DNA of 64,000 nucleotides from Phycisphaerales bacterium (lineage in GTDB: Bacteria > Planctomycetota > Phycisphaerae > UBA1845), in the NCBI GenBank assembly GCA_003597935.1, contig QZJT01000124.1, positions 1 to 64,000 of the forward strand. Direction: 5' to 3'. Of this stretch, positions 1 through 9,820 are shown one piece after another. Positions within the stretch are counted from its first letter, which is position 1; every line of letters starts with the position of its first letter. The translations under genes were made by a program, and so were the position numbers. Below the pieces are notes generated by a model, which was given only the letters and a program-made list of their open reading frames with translations, was not told the DNA's origin and made no database searches.

Positions 1-282
1 CCGCGGCTTTTCAGCGGCGGAAAGATGGCCCGTCGCTGACGCTCGGGGTTCGGATGCGGAAAGATGGCCCGTCGCTGACGCTCGGGGTTCGGACAGGGTG
101 GGCTTCAATGGGGCCGCGGCTTTTCTACGAGGGGGAGCCCTTCCGAACCCCAAGCGTCAGCGCGGGGCCGAACGCGCTCCAATGGGGCCGCGGCTCGCGA
201 GCCGCGGAAGCACGTGCTCACGGTGCATCATCTGGACGGCGACAAGGCGCTTCAATGGGGCCGCGGCTCGCGAGCCGCGGAA
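1..282 (+). CRISPR. Degenerate CRISPR array remnant (units starting near 102, 176 and 249, plus partial units at 1-24 and 54-62)
   Basis: Repeat GCTTCAATGGGGCCGCGGCTCGCGAGCCGCGGAA at 176-209 and 249-282, partial GCTTCAATGGGGCCGCGGCTTTTC at 102; start-to-start spacing 74 and 73 bp, so about 34-36 bp repeat plus about 37 bp spacer. Confidence 0.75.
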
Positions 283-424
283 CCTGCCGCCCTCGCAAGT
301 GTCGTAATGATAGCCACTTGCGCGGCTGCCCGCGAGCGTGGCGGCCTACCACGGCTCCGGCTGACCTTGGACATGCAGTACTGGATTCGTAAGTCTCGCA
401 TTTTCAAGGGTCTACGTTCACGCG

Positions 425-1590
425 AGCGTACCCGGCACCCGATACCGAGCAGGAAGGCCTGGAAGCGCGCGTCGAGCTTGCCGTGATCGTGCAGTTTCGC
501 GGCCTGAACGATGGCGTCCGCGACCGCGGCGACGTCGCACGTATCAGCAAACGAACGTGCCCGATTGGCGACGGCGAGGGCGTGGTCGGCAAGCGCGACT
601 GGACGCGACGTGGCGAAAGCCCGTTCGTCTTCGTCGTCGAAACCTGAATCGATGTCGCCTGGCAGCAGACCTGCCGCGCGCAGGGCGCGCTCGCTGATCC
701 GCCGCCGGCTTCGGATTACGATGCCGCCAGCGGGGTGCTCGACGACTTCGACCCGCAACGCGCGCGAGGTTGTCGCAGTCACGAGAACGCGCAGCGTCGC
801 CCAATCGCGGCCTGTCTGCCCCGCCTTCGTAGCGCTCCTGAGTTGGCGATGGAGGTTACGCAGCGCGGACTTGAGCCGATCGGCGGTGTCGGGCTCGCCC
901 AGCCGTGCGTTGGTTTCGGAATCGCGCAACAGCGACAGGAGTTCCTCCCGCGCCGGCAGCAGCGGTTCATTCGCTTCGTTGCGCGGGTCGGGCCACGATC
1001 CCACGAGCGACGGCGAGAGTCGCAACACCAGCCGCCGCCGGGCGATCAGGTTGGCCTGCTCGGCGCGGTCGGCAGCGCGGGCGGCCCGCAGGCTGTCGGG
1101 CTTGCTGGAGTCCGGTTCTTCGAGGTTGGGGACATGTCCCAAAAGGCTCCAGCCGCCGGCTTGGGCGGGGATGACAACGACGTCGCCGGGGCGGAGGTCC
1201 TTCGGGTTGTTTGTCGCGTGCGTTTCGTTTCGCCCGTCGCGGCGCGGCGCGCCGCGCCAGCGGAGGTCGTGTCGGGCATGAGCGTCGCTTCTCTCACGGC
1301 CGTCATCGTCGCCATCGGCGCCAACCGCGGCCTGTTCGACATCGCCGCAGTCTTCCTCGCGCACCGCTTCGAGCTTGCTCTGTATCCACATGCGGACCAG
1401 GTGCAGCGGCACGGGCATGCACTCGGGTGACGACGGCGGGATGAGCGAGACGATTTCATGCCAGCGGTCGCGTCGTTCGTCCGGCAGGTCCGCACGCCAG
1501 CAGACACTGACCGTGGGGACGCCGCCGCTGGGCCTTCGCCGGTTTCCTTCACGCGAAGTGCGTCGAGCGGGACAATAGTGGATTCGCTAC
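425..1590 (-). pseudogene. cas3: Type I-G/I-U CRISPR helicase-nuclease Cas3, C-terminal fragment with HD domain (truncated and probably frameshifted)
   Basis: Minus-strand reading VSVCWRADLPDERRDRWHEIVSLIPPSSPECMPVPLHLVRMWI...RPGDVVVIPAQAGGWSLLGHVP...LADHALAVANRARSFADTCDVAAVADAIVQAAKLHDHGKLDARFQAFL: resembles the C-terminal part of I-U Cas3 (HD domain at the C-terminus). No helicase motifs upstream; reading frame changes near 1510. Confidence 0.65.
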
Positions 1591-1603
1591 GGATGGCGCC
1601 CGG

Positions 1604-1867
1604 CTATGCTCCCTGAAACTCGACCGGCACGGTGCGGTCGGCTGCGGGGCCGGGGCGGAGCACGACGCGCCAGCGGCGCTCGTGGCCGTCGATGTACCGG
1701 ACGACTTCTGCGTCGGCGCGCGGCAGTATGCGCGGTTCGTAGAGAATCAGGCGGCCACCGCCCGTCTGGGCGACGGGTAAGCACTGACGGTTCACGGGCA
1801 GTTCGATGCGGACCTCCGCCGAGTATCCGCGAGGTGCGGCTTCCGGAATGTCTGAACGGCTCGACAT
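1604..1867 (-). CDS. Small hypothetical protein (87 aa), divergent from the kinase-like pseudogene
   Basis: ORF MSSRSDIPEAAPRGYSAEVRIELPVNRQCLPVAQTGGGRLILYEPRILPRADAEVVRYIDGHERRWRVVL; protein-like composition. Confidence 0.45.
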   Translation of the reverse strand: MSSRSDIPEAAPRGYSAEVRIELPVNRQCLPVAQTGGGRLILYEPRILPRADAEVVRYIDGHERRWRVVLRPGPAADRTVPVEFQGA

Positions 1868-2185
1868 GGATCAGCGTGCCTCCCTGTACGCCCAGCGGCG
1901 CGGCCTGCGGATCGATCGCCGGCTCGGTTACACCAAGGATGGTACCGTCTTTTCGACGATCGTTGCGAAGCCGTACCTCCTCGACTTCGCCGACGCGTAC
2001 CGTGATGAGTCTCCGGATTTCCCAGACGAGGTTATTGAGCACTGGCACGCGCAGAAGATCGAAGAACTCGGTGTCGAGCGCTGGGATCAGGCGCAATTGG
2101 TGTGGCGACGTTACGCGGTTCCTACGGCATCCACCTGCTCGACATGAACCCGGGAGACATCACGTTCGGTGAGGGCGACCCGTGA
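1848..2185 (+). pseudogene. Kinase-like hypothetical protein, degraded (apparent frameshift near 2126)
   Basis: ORF MSERLDMDQRASLYAQRRGLRIDRRLGYTKDGTVFSTIVAKPYLLDFADAYRDESPDFPDEVIEHWHAQKIEELGVERWDQAQLVWRRY; the adjacent frame continues YGIHLLDMNPGDITFGEGDP-stop at 2185, a plausible D-x-x-P-x-N/D kinase-like motif. Confidence 0.5.
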
Positions 2186-2193
2186 AACCGCCC

Positions 2194-2297
2194 GTTTCCG
2201 CGGTGCTGGCCGCGGCCCCATTGAAGCGTGATCTGGGGCGGTGAATGACGCTCACCGGGAGCGATTTCCGCGGCTTTCGGGCCGCGGCCCCATTGAC
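2194..2297 (-). CRISPR. Two degenerate CRISPR repeat units, inverted relative to the 1-282 array
   Basis: GTTTCCGCGGTGCTGGCCGCGGCCCCATTGAAGC (2194-2227), 36-nt spacer, ATTTCCGCGGCTTTCGGGCCGCGGCCCCATTGAC (2264-2297): reverse complement of the repeat at 176/249. Confidence 0.65.
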
Positions 2298-2634
2298 CAC
2301 CTCGCCCTCGCCGAACGGGGATTGACACTACCGCAGCAGCGCCTTCGGGTCCGCGCGACAAGTAAATACAAGTACGGCCGATCCGCGGTGCAAGACTTTC
2401 CGCCTTCGAGCGACCTATGATCTATGGACGACCCTCCGGGCCTGCGGCGTCGTCGGCAGTGCGTCGATTCTCGCTCGATCGCCCGTGGACTCGTCCGTTC
2501 TGGGGGGAACGCCCGGCCGAAGCCCGGCGAATCCGCCCCCCGGGAGGTAACGGTCCGCGTCGCCGTGGCATCATACTGAGTGAAGGTGCGCGGCGCGGAC
2601 GACAGACGCGCGGCGCGGACGACAGACGCGCGCG

Positions 2635-4131
2635 TTGGACGCGACTGGAGCGGATGCGATGGATGCCGGAAGCAGGCATCATGGCTGCGACTCAATCGAC
2701 GGCGGAATCGCCGCCGAGGCGGTTGTCGCAGCGGAGGCAGTTGTCGCACCCGAGGCGGTTGTCGCACCCGAGGCCGTTGTCGCCGCGGAGGCGGTCGTCG
2801 CCGCGGAGGCGGTCGTCGCAGCGGCCCGGACACGCCGCATCGACCTGGGCGGAACCGACGACGATCTCATCGGCGGGGCGGCCGCCCGCGCGGCAATCGA
2901 CGCCGCTTGTCCGACGGCCGTCCTGGCGGGGCAACAGCCCCGACCGCTGGCGGCTCCTCCCGCCCGACTGGGCCCCTTCGAGATTCGCCGCAGGATCGGT
3001 TGCGGGGGAATGGGCACCGTCTACGAAGCCCAGCAGGACCACCCGCGGCGCGTCGTAGCGCTGAAAGTCATCTATGGCGGCGACTGGTCCGACCAGCGCG
3101 ACGTGGAGCTGTTCCGCCGAGAAGCGCAGTCGCTGGCCCTTCTGAACCACCCGTGCGTCGGCGCCATCTACGAGTCCGGGTGCACAAACGACGGCTGGCA
3201 CTATATCGCGATGGAACTGGTCCGTGGCGTTGCGCTGACGGAGTACGTGGCCCGCTCGGCCGTCTGCCGCGACGACCGGCTGCGGTTGTTCCGCCGCATC
3301 TGCCTGGCCGTACACCACGCGCACCAGCGCGGCGTGATCCATCGCGACCTGAAACCCTCGAACATCCTCGTGGACCGCGCAGGCCGGCCGAAGATCCTCG
3401 ACTTCGGACTGGCGCGGCTGACCCATCGCGGCGCCGCTCCGGTGGCGGACCTCACGCAAGTGGGGCAGATCCGCGGGACGTTCGCCTACATGAGTCCCGA
3501 GCAGGCGGGCGGCGACCCGGCCGACGTGGACGAACGGACCGACGTCTATGCCCTCGGCGTGATCCTCTATGAACTGCTGACCGGGCGACGTCCGTATGAG
3601 CTGACCGGCCGGTCGGTGGCCCACGCGATCCGGACGATCTGCGACGGCGAGCCGGCGCGGCCGGGCGACGTCGACGAGGCACTGCGCGGCGATCTCGAGA
3701 CGATCATCCTGACCGCCATGCACAAGTCACGGAACCAGCGCTATCCCTCCGCCCAGGCTCTGGCGGAGGACGTGCACCGCTTCCTGCTGCGCCGCCCGAT
3801 CCTGGCCCGTCGGGTGTCGCCCCCCCCCGACCCGGGCGCGATCCGCCGCCGGCGCCGCGTCGGCGTGCTGGCGGGCGCGGTGCCGCTTCTGGCGCTGTGT
3901 GCGCTGGCCGTGTACCAGCAGCGGGTCGAGTCTGACACGCTCCGCGCGGAACGAGACGCGGCCGTGGCCGCCAGGATCGCCGCGGAGGTGCGGGCCGACG
4001 CAGCGTGGGTGCAGCTTCAACTCGACCGGGCGACGACGGGACGTTCCGCGGACGGCTCCTCGGTGAGCGCCGACAGCAGCGCGGGTCAGAGCGCGGGGGC
4101 TGCGAATCAACCGGTCGTACCCGCCTACTGA
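2635..4131 (+). CDS. Serine/threonine protein kinase (PknB-like) with N-terminal EAVVAA tandem repeats and C-terminal TM/coiled-coil
   Basis: RRIGCGGMGTVYEAQQ, ALKVI, VIHRDLKPSNILVD, KILDFGLARL, GTFAYMSPEQ kinase motifs; TM VGVLAGAVPLLALCALAVY. Confidence 0.93.
   Translation: MDATGADAMDAGSRHHGCDSIDGGIAAEAVVAAEAVVAPEAVVAPEAVVAAEAVVAAEAVVAAARTRRIDLGGTDDDLIGGAAARAAIDAACPTAVLAGQQPRPLAAPPARLGPFEIRRRIGCGGMGTVYEAQQDHPRRVVALKVIYGGDWSDQRDVELFRREAQSLALLNHPCVGAIYESGCTNDGWHYIAMELVRGVALTEYVARSAVCRDDRLRLFRRICLAVHHAHQRGVIHRDLKPSNILVDRAGRPKILDFGLARLTHRGAAPVADLTQVGQIRGTFAYMSPEQAGGDPADVDERTDVYALGVILYELLTGRRPYELTGRSVAHAIRTICDGEPARPGDVDEALRGDLETIILTAMHKSRNQRYPSAQALAEDVHRFLLRRPILARRVSPPPDPGAIRRRRRVGVLAGAVPLLALCALAVYQQRVESDTLRAERDAAVAARIAAEVRADAAWVQLQLDRATTGRSADGSSVSADSSAGQSAGAANQPVVPAY
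2704..2825 (+). repeat. 18-bp tandem coding repeat (EAVVAA/EAVVAP) in kinase N-terminus
   Basis: gaggcggttgtcgcagcg-type unit repeated about 6 times in frame. Confidence 0.85.
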
Positions 4132-4674
4132 CCGGGGTGTACGCGCGCCGCGTGCCCACAACGCTCGGCGTCGATTGGCTGTGTCGAGTCGCCACGTCGG
4201 CTGAAGCGTCGAATCGGGCCAACGCACGGTCCGGGTGAAGCTGCTTCGACACCCGGCCGTGCCGTATGCGCCGATCGCGCGTTTCGCGAGGCGCACCCGC
4301 CGCGCCCCGCTCGACGGAACCCATCGCTCTGACATCCTCTCCGCGGCCCGGCCGCCGTACCCGGCCGAGCGGCGGCCTGTCCGCAGCGTAACAGATTATA
4401 AAATAATAGGTTACAGCGTCAGTAGGCAGCGTTGGCACCCATGTGGGCACCTGCGACGGGCGATCAGCCCGCTGCCGGCCTGGCCTCTTCGTGCGGCCGC
4501 GGCCGGCCCGCAGTAGCCGCGCGGGCGATTGTCGGCTATAGTAGTATCATGCAATAGGCGCTGCTTCGTGACGATGGAGTTGGGCAAGGGCGCGGTCGCC
4601 CTCGTTCGTGACGAAGTGTCTGCCTGACGATCCCATCCCAAGCAGCGGGCCTGTATTTGCAAAGGAGTTAGCCT

Positions 4675-5319
<645 letters not shown>

Positions 5320-5378
5320 GCGGACGGCGAGTCAGGCTGGCGCGGGTCGCCAGGAGACCCTTTGCGGCGGCCGGTCCC

Positions 5379-6857
5379 TCAGGGGCCGGTCGCCGCGTCT
5401 TTTGTTCGAGGCTCGGCTTCCCCGTTCGCGCCGTCCATCGGCAGATCGAGACGGATTTCGAACCAGCCGGGCGCCGGCACCGCCGCCTCGATATCCCCCC
5501 TCAATCGTTGAACCAACGTCCTGCACAGCGACAGCCCCAGGCCGCAGTGTCCGCCTTCCGCCCCGCGGGCCTCGTCGCCGCGCCAGAACCGGTCGAACAC
5601 GCGCGGCAGATCGTCCGGCACCAGCCGGCAGCCGGTGTTGGCGATCGATACGCGCACTCGGCCGTCGTGCCCTGCGCCGCTGACGCGGATGTGACGTGGC
5701 GCCTCATCCGTCGCGCAGGTTTCGCCGCCGCCGTGGACGACCGCATTGTCGAACAGGTTGCCGAACACGACCCGCAGACTTTCCCGATCGGTCACGCACG
5801 GCAGCGGCGACTCGACGTCCCAGGCGACGTCGAAGCGCTTCTGTGCCGCCAGCGGTTCGGACGGGCGCCAGGCGTCGTGGAGCAGTTCGCCGACGTCGAT
5901 CCGCTCGCAATGCTGCGTATCCAGGGCGGCGTCGGCCCGAGCCAGAGCCAACAGCCGGTCGATCATGCCTGCGGTCCGCCGGCAGACCGCAAGGGCATCG
6001 AGAAGCGCCTCGCGATAGGCCGAGGCCTCGCGCTGCCGCGACAGAGCGACCTCCAGCGTTGTGCGCAGCCCGGCCAGTGGGGTGCGCAGCTCGTGAGCGA
6101 CGTTGGCCGTCATGGCACGCTCGCGGGCAAACGCCTCCGCCAGCCGGGCGAACAGCTCATTGAGGCGATCGACGACGACGATCATCTCGCCCGGAGTGTC
6201 CGCGCGGGACAGCCGCGTCGAAAGCCGCCCCGCGTCGACCGCGCCGATCTGCCCGGCCAGCCGGTTCAACGGACGCAGACCGACCGTCACCAGCCAGGCC
6301 AGCAGCCCCGTCGCCGCGATCACGGCCGCGCTGCCGACCGCCACAAGCAACAGCCTCAGTTCCGCCAGCGCTCTCTCGACGTCCAGCGTGTCCCGCCCGA
6401 GCGCCACGGTGAGCCGCACGTCCCGATCGCCGGCGCCCGCGGCGTCTTCGCGCCGCGGCGCAAACGTCATCACCGCCACGCGGCCGGGCCGGCCGTCGGG
6501 AAGCGTCCCGGCTTGCACCACCGCCCCCCCCGCCGAGCGCCCATCCGGCAGCAGGTCGGACCCGTCCAGCGACGGCGAGCGGTACAGCGCCTCGCCGCCC
6601 GATGACCAGACCTGGTAGTACTGGCAGCGCGCGCCGGGCAGGAACTCTCTCATCCCTGCCTCTTCGACCTCTGTATCGATCTCGTCGTCTTCGAGTTCGA
6701 CGATGCGCGCCAGCGTTTCCAGCTTGTGCCGCAGACCGGTGTCGAACTCGCTGACCAGCGAGGAGCGCACGGCGTAGTAAAGCGTTCCCCCGGCCGCGCA
6801 GAGGATGACCGCAGACCCCGCCGCTGTGCCGACGATCAGCCTGCCGCGCAGCGTCAT
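5379..6857 (-). CDS. Sensor histidine kinase (two TM, HAMP, HisKA, HATPase)
   Basis: NVAHELRTPLAGLRTTLEVAL H-box; VFGNLFDNAVVHGGG N-box; GGHCGLGLSLCRTLVQ G-box; overlaps response regulator stop. Confidence 0.92.
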   Translation of the reverse strand: MTLRGRLIVGTAAGSAVILCAAGGTLYYAVRSSLVSEFDTGLRHKLETLARIVELEDDEIDTEVEEAGMREFLPGARCQYYQVWSSGGEALYRSPSLDGSDLLPDGRSAGGAVVQAGTLPDGRPGRVAVMTFAPRREDAAGAGDRDVRLTVALGRDTLDVERALAELRLLLVAVGSAAVIAATGLLAWLVTVGLRPLNRLAGQIGAVDAGRLSTRLSRADTPGEMIVVVDRLNELFARLAEAFARERAMTANVAHELRTPLAGLRTTLEVALSRQREASAYREALLDALAVCRRTAGMIDRLLALARADAALDTQHCERIDVGELLHDAWRPSEPLAAQKRFDVAWDVESPLPCVTDRESLRVVFGNLFDNAVVHGGGETCATDEAPRHIRVSGAGHDGRVRVSIANTGCRLVPDDLPRVFDRFWRGDEARGAEGGHCGLGLSLCRTLVQRLRGDIEAAVPAPGWFEIRLDLPMDGANGEAEPRTKDAATGP

Positions 6858-7531
6858 GCGTCACCTGCTTCCAGCACGTATCCCTGACCGCGGCGGGTGT
6901 GGATGAGCTTCGGCAGGCCCGGCCGCTCGATCTTCTTGCGAAGGTAACCCACGTAGACGTCGACCACGTTGCTCTCCGCGGGCGAGTCGAAGTCGTAGAG
7001 GTGTTCCCATATCTGGGTGCGGGTGACGACGTCGCCGGCCCGCAGGGCGAGGAACTCCAGCAGGGCGTACTCGCGGGCGGTCAGCTCGATGCGCTCGCGG
7101 CCGCGGCGGGCCGTCCGGGCGGCGGTGTCGAGTTCGAGGTCGCCGACGGTGATCCGCGGGTCACGGCGGTGGTAGCGGCGCCGGACCAGAGCCCTCACCC
7201 GGGCGAGCAACTCGGGGAAGGCGAAGGGTTTGACCAGGTAGTCGTCCGCGCCCAGGTTCAGCCCGTGAACGCGGTCCTGGATCGTATCGCGGGCGGTCAG
7301 CAGCAGGATCGGCGTCTGACGGCCCGTGCGCCGAAGTTGTGTTACGATTGACAGTCCGTCGCGGCCGGGCAGCATCACGTCGAGCACGACGCCGTCGTAA
7401 TCGTTCGTCTTCGCGAACCAGAGCCCCTCTTCGCCGTCGGCCGAAGCATCGACGGCGTAGCCGGCCTCCTGAAGGCCCTGGCACAGGGACTTCCGCAGCG
7501 GCGCGTAGTCTTCAACAACCAGCAGACGCAT
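6854..7531 (-). CDS. OmpR/PhoB family response regulator
   Basis: MRLLVVEDYAPLRKSLCQGLQEAGYAVD...VVLDVMLPGRDG...LTARDTI...LGADDYLVKPF; winged-helix RRGQGYVLEAG. Confidence 0.93.
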   Translation of the reverse strand: MRLLVVEDYAPLRKSLCQGLQEAGYAVDASADGEEGLWFAKTNDYDGVVLDVMLPGRDGLSIVTQLRRTGRQTPILLLTARDTIQDRVHGLNLGADDYLVKPFAFPELLARVRALVRRRYHRRDPRITVGDLELDTAARTARRGRERIELTAREYALLEFLALRAGDVVTRTQIWEHLYDFDSPAESNVVDVYVGYLRKKIERPGLPKLIHTRRGQGYVLEAGDA

Positions 7532-7620
7532 CTCGACGGGACCCAGCGCTGAAAGGGCGGTACCAGACCTCAGAGCCCCGGCATTCATGCCGGGAGTTGT
7601 CCGCGCGGCGGTCACGTACT

Positions 7621-7720
7621 GTGAATCGCACCGGCAAGATGCCGGTGCCACACTCCTGGATTACCGGTTGAAAACCGGTGCCACACTGTCCATCCACCGG
7701 TTGAGAACCAGTGTCACACC
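7621..7720 (+). repeat. Cluster of 3 REP-like palindromes (CACCGGTTGAAAACCGGTGCCACA family)
   Basis: caccggcaagatgccggtgccaca, taccggttgaaaaccggtgccaca, caccggttgagaaccagtgtcaca. Confidence 0.85.
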
Positions 7721-8485
7721 TTACTCGAACGACTCGAGTTCCACCCGCTCGCCGGTTTCCTCGACCTCCTCGAGCACGACGCCGATGCCGGGGGCGTAGT
7801 ACTTGAACTCGACGTGCCCCGGCTCCAGCGGGGTGTAATCGCGCGTCTTCAGGCAAGTATACTCGCTGCCGTCCGCCAGCGTCACGGAAACGCCCAACTC
7901 GACGACCAGGCCGATGTCTTCCGCCTCGCCCCTGTAGAATTCCTGATAGTACACGTCGCCTTCCTTCGGCGAGCTGAGCATGACGTACCCGGGGCTGGCG
8001 ACCTCGCCCAGCCCCGCCACGTCCTTACCCGCCTCCCACGCGCCCTCATGCGTGATGTCGATCAGGTTGCCGGCGTCGTCGTAGTTGTAGTTGTCGACCT
8101 CCTCGCCCATGTACCAGACGTTGCCGTCGTCGTCCTGAGCGTACCAGTCGTGGGTGTCTTCGATGAGCACGTCGTCCAGGAACACGCGGTCGCGCACGAC
8201 CACGCAGGTGACGCCCATCACCTCCCGCCGGTCTTCGAGCACTTCGACGATGATCGTCTCCACGCCGTCCTCGGTGTGGGCGCGATAGTTCCGCACCGCG
8301 CCGGGTACGAGCGGCAGATACGGGTTGTCGATCGCCGTCGGATCAGTGAAGTCGGCATCGGCGAACGCCGGCACGTCGTCGGGGACGATCTCGCCGTCCG
8401 GCGGAGGCGGCGTGACGGTACACCCGCCGGCCAGCATCAGCAACGTCGGGGCACTCAGCGTCCAGAGTACGGGTCGCTTCAACAA
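7721..8485 (-). CDS. Hypothetical lipoprotein
   Basis: LLMLAGGCTVTPPPPDGE lipobox; acidic extracellular sequence. Confidence 0.7.
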   Translation of the reverse strand: MLKRPVLWTLSAPTLLMLAGGCTVTPPPPDGEIVPDDVPAFADADFTDPTAIDNPYLPLVPGAVRNYRAHTEDGVETIIVEVLEDRREVMGVTCVVVRDRVFLDDVLIEDTHDWYAQDDDGNVWYMGEEVDNYNYDDAGNLIDITHEGAWEAGKDVAGLGEVASPGYVMLSSPKEGDVYYQEFYRGEAEDIGLVVELGVSVTLADGSEYTCLKTRDYTPLEPGHVEFKYYAPGIGVVLEEVEETGERVELESFE

Positions 8486-8655
8486 GGGTCGTCGTCCTTT
8501 CAGAATCAGGCGCAGCGCCGATCCGCTCCGCGCGCAAGGTCACATTGAGGAAGGGGTGTGCGCGGAACGCCGATTCGCCCCGCGCACCAGGGATATCCAG
8601 AGGGAAGACTCGCGGCGAAGCCGCGCCACAGGCTGCCCTGCGACGCGCGGCCGCG

Positions 8656-9456
8656 TCAGTCGTCGTCATCGCCGTCGTCGTCGTCTCCGTCGTCATCATC
8701 ACCGCCGCTGATGACGCGGCCGGTGGGCGTGACCAGGATCTCGCGGTTGCGGCCGTTGATCTTCCCCTCGATCTCATAGAGGACGATCATTTTCTTTTCC
8801 ACCACGACGGCGGCGCCGGCCCCGAACTGCCCGTCGATGGCGCTGCGCACGCCCGCCGGAGCGCCGGCGGCCGGGATGATCTGCTCGACTTCCAGCAGCG
8901 CCCCCTCGGCGGTCACGGCCGCCTCGTGGCTGACCCCATTGGCCTGCCATTCGGCTTCGTAGATGACCACGCCGCGCTCGACCTCGCGAGAGTAGTGCAG
9001 CACCGCGCCGTTTCCGGCCTGTTTCCGCAACACCGCCCGGGCGGCTTCGGGAACCTGGTCCTCGGGCACTTCGGCCTCATCGCCGTCATCGCCGTCATCG
9101 TCGTCGCCGTCGTCATCATCGCCGTCGTCGTCGCCCGCCAGGAGGGTCCCGTCTGCGGCCACGGCGATCTCGACTTCCCGCCCATTGACGAGCCACTCCG
9201 CCTCGTAGACTACCTGCCCGCCGCGCATCTCCTTTTCGATCTCGCGCACGGTGGCCCCGTTCGCCTCGCGCAGGATCGTGTCCCGGACGGCCTGCGGCAG
9301 GTCTTCCCACGCCACCCGCTCATCGGTGGGGTTCATCACCGCCCCGGCCAGCAACGCCGTCAGGCCCACCGCCCCGACCGTACAGAGCACGGCCTTCGTC
9401 CACGTCGTCATCCGCGTTTGCACCGCTCTCGTCCACGCTTTCACCCGAGTTTGCAT
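8656..9456 (-). CDS. Exported protein with three PepSY-like repeats joined by Asp/Gly-rich linkers
   Basis: VVYEAEWLVNGREVEIAVAADGTLL, VVIYEAEWQANGVSHEAAVTAEGALL, IVLYEIEGKINGRNREILVTPTGRVI; DDDGDDDDGDDDDGDDGD linker and C-terminus. Confidence 0.65.
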   Translation of the reverse strand: MQTRVKAWTRAVQTRMTTWTKAVLCTVGAVGLTALLAGAVMNPTDERVAWEDLPQAVRDTILREANGATVREIEKEMRGGQVVYEAEWLVNGREVEIAVAADGTLLAGDDDGDDDDGDDDDGDDGDEAEVPEDQVPEAARAVLRKQAGNGAVLHYSREVERGVVIYEAEWQANGVSHEAAVTAEGALLEVEQIIPAAGAPAGVRSAIDGQFGAGAAVVVEKKMIVLYEIEGKINGRNREILVTPTGRVISGGDDDDGDDDDGDDDD

Positions 9457-9820
9457 CTGAGTGTCTCCAATCAGGACTCGCTGGCGGCCGACGCCGACCG
9501 CGCCATGCTCCATCGTAGCGTGCAGACATGAGAGCACGATGAGAGGGTCCCACGCCGACGAACCGGGTTCAAGTGGGCAGTCGGCTCATCCCCCGGCCCC
9601 GGGCATTCATGTCGGGAGTTCTTCGCAACGGTCACCGGTTGCGAACCGGTGCCACAACCCGAGCCCCGGCATTCATGTCGGGCGGCACGGGGGGTAACGC
9701 CTCGACCCCAATCGCGTTCATCCGTGTTCATCTGCGCCCATCCGCGGCTCATCCGGAGCCTATTCCCTGCGGCTCATCTCCGGCTCATCCGCGGTTCATT
9801 CCCGGCGGCGGCGGAAGCGC

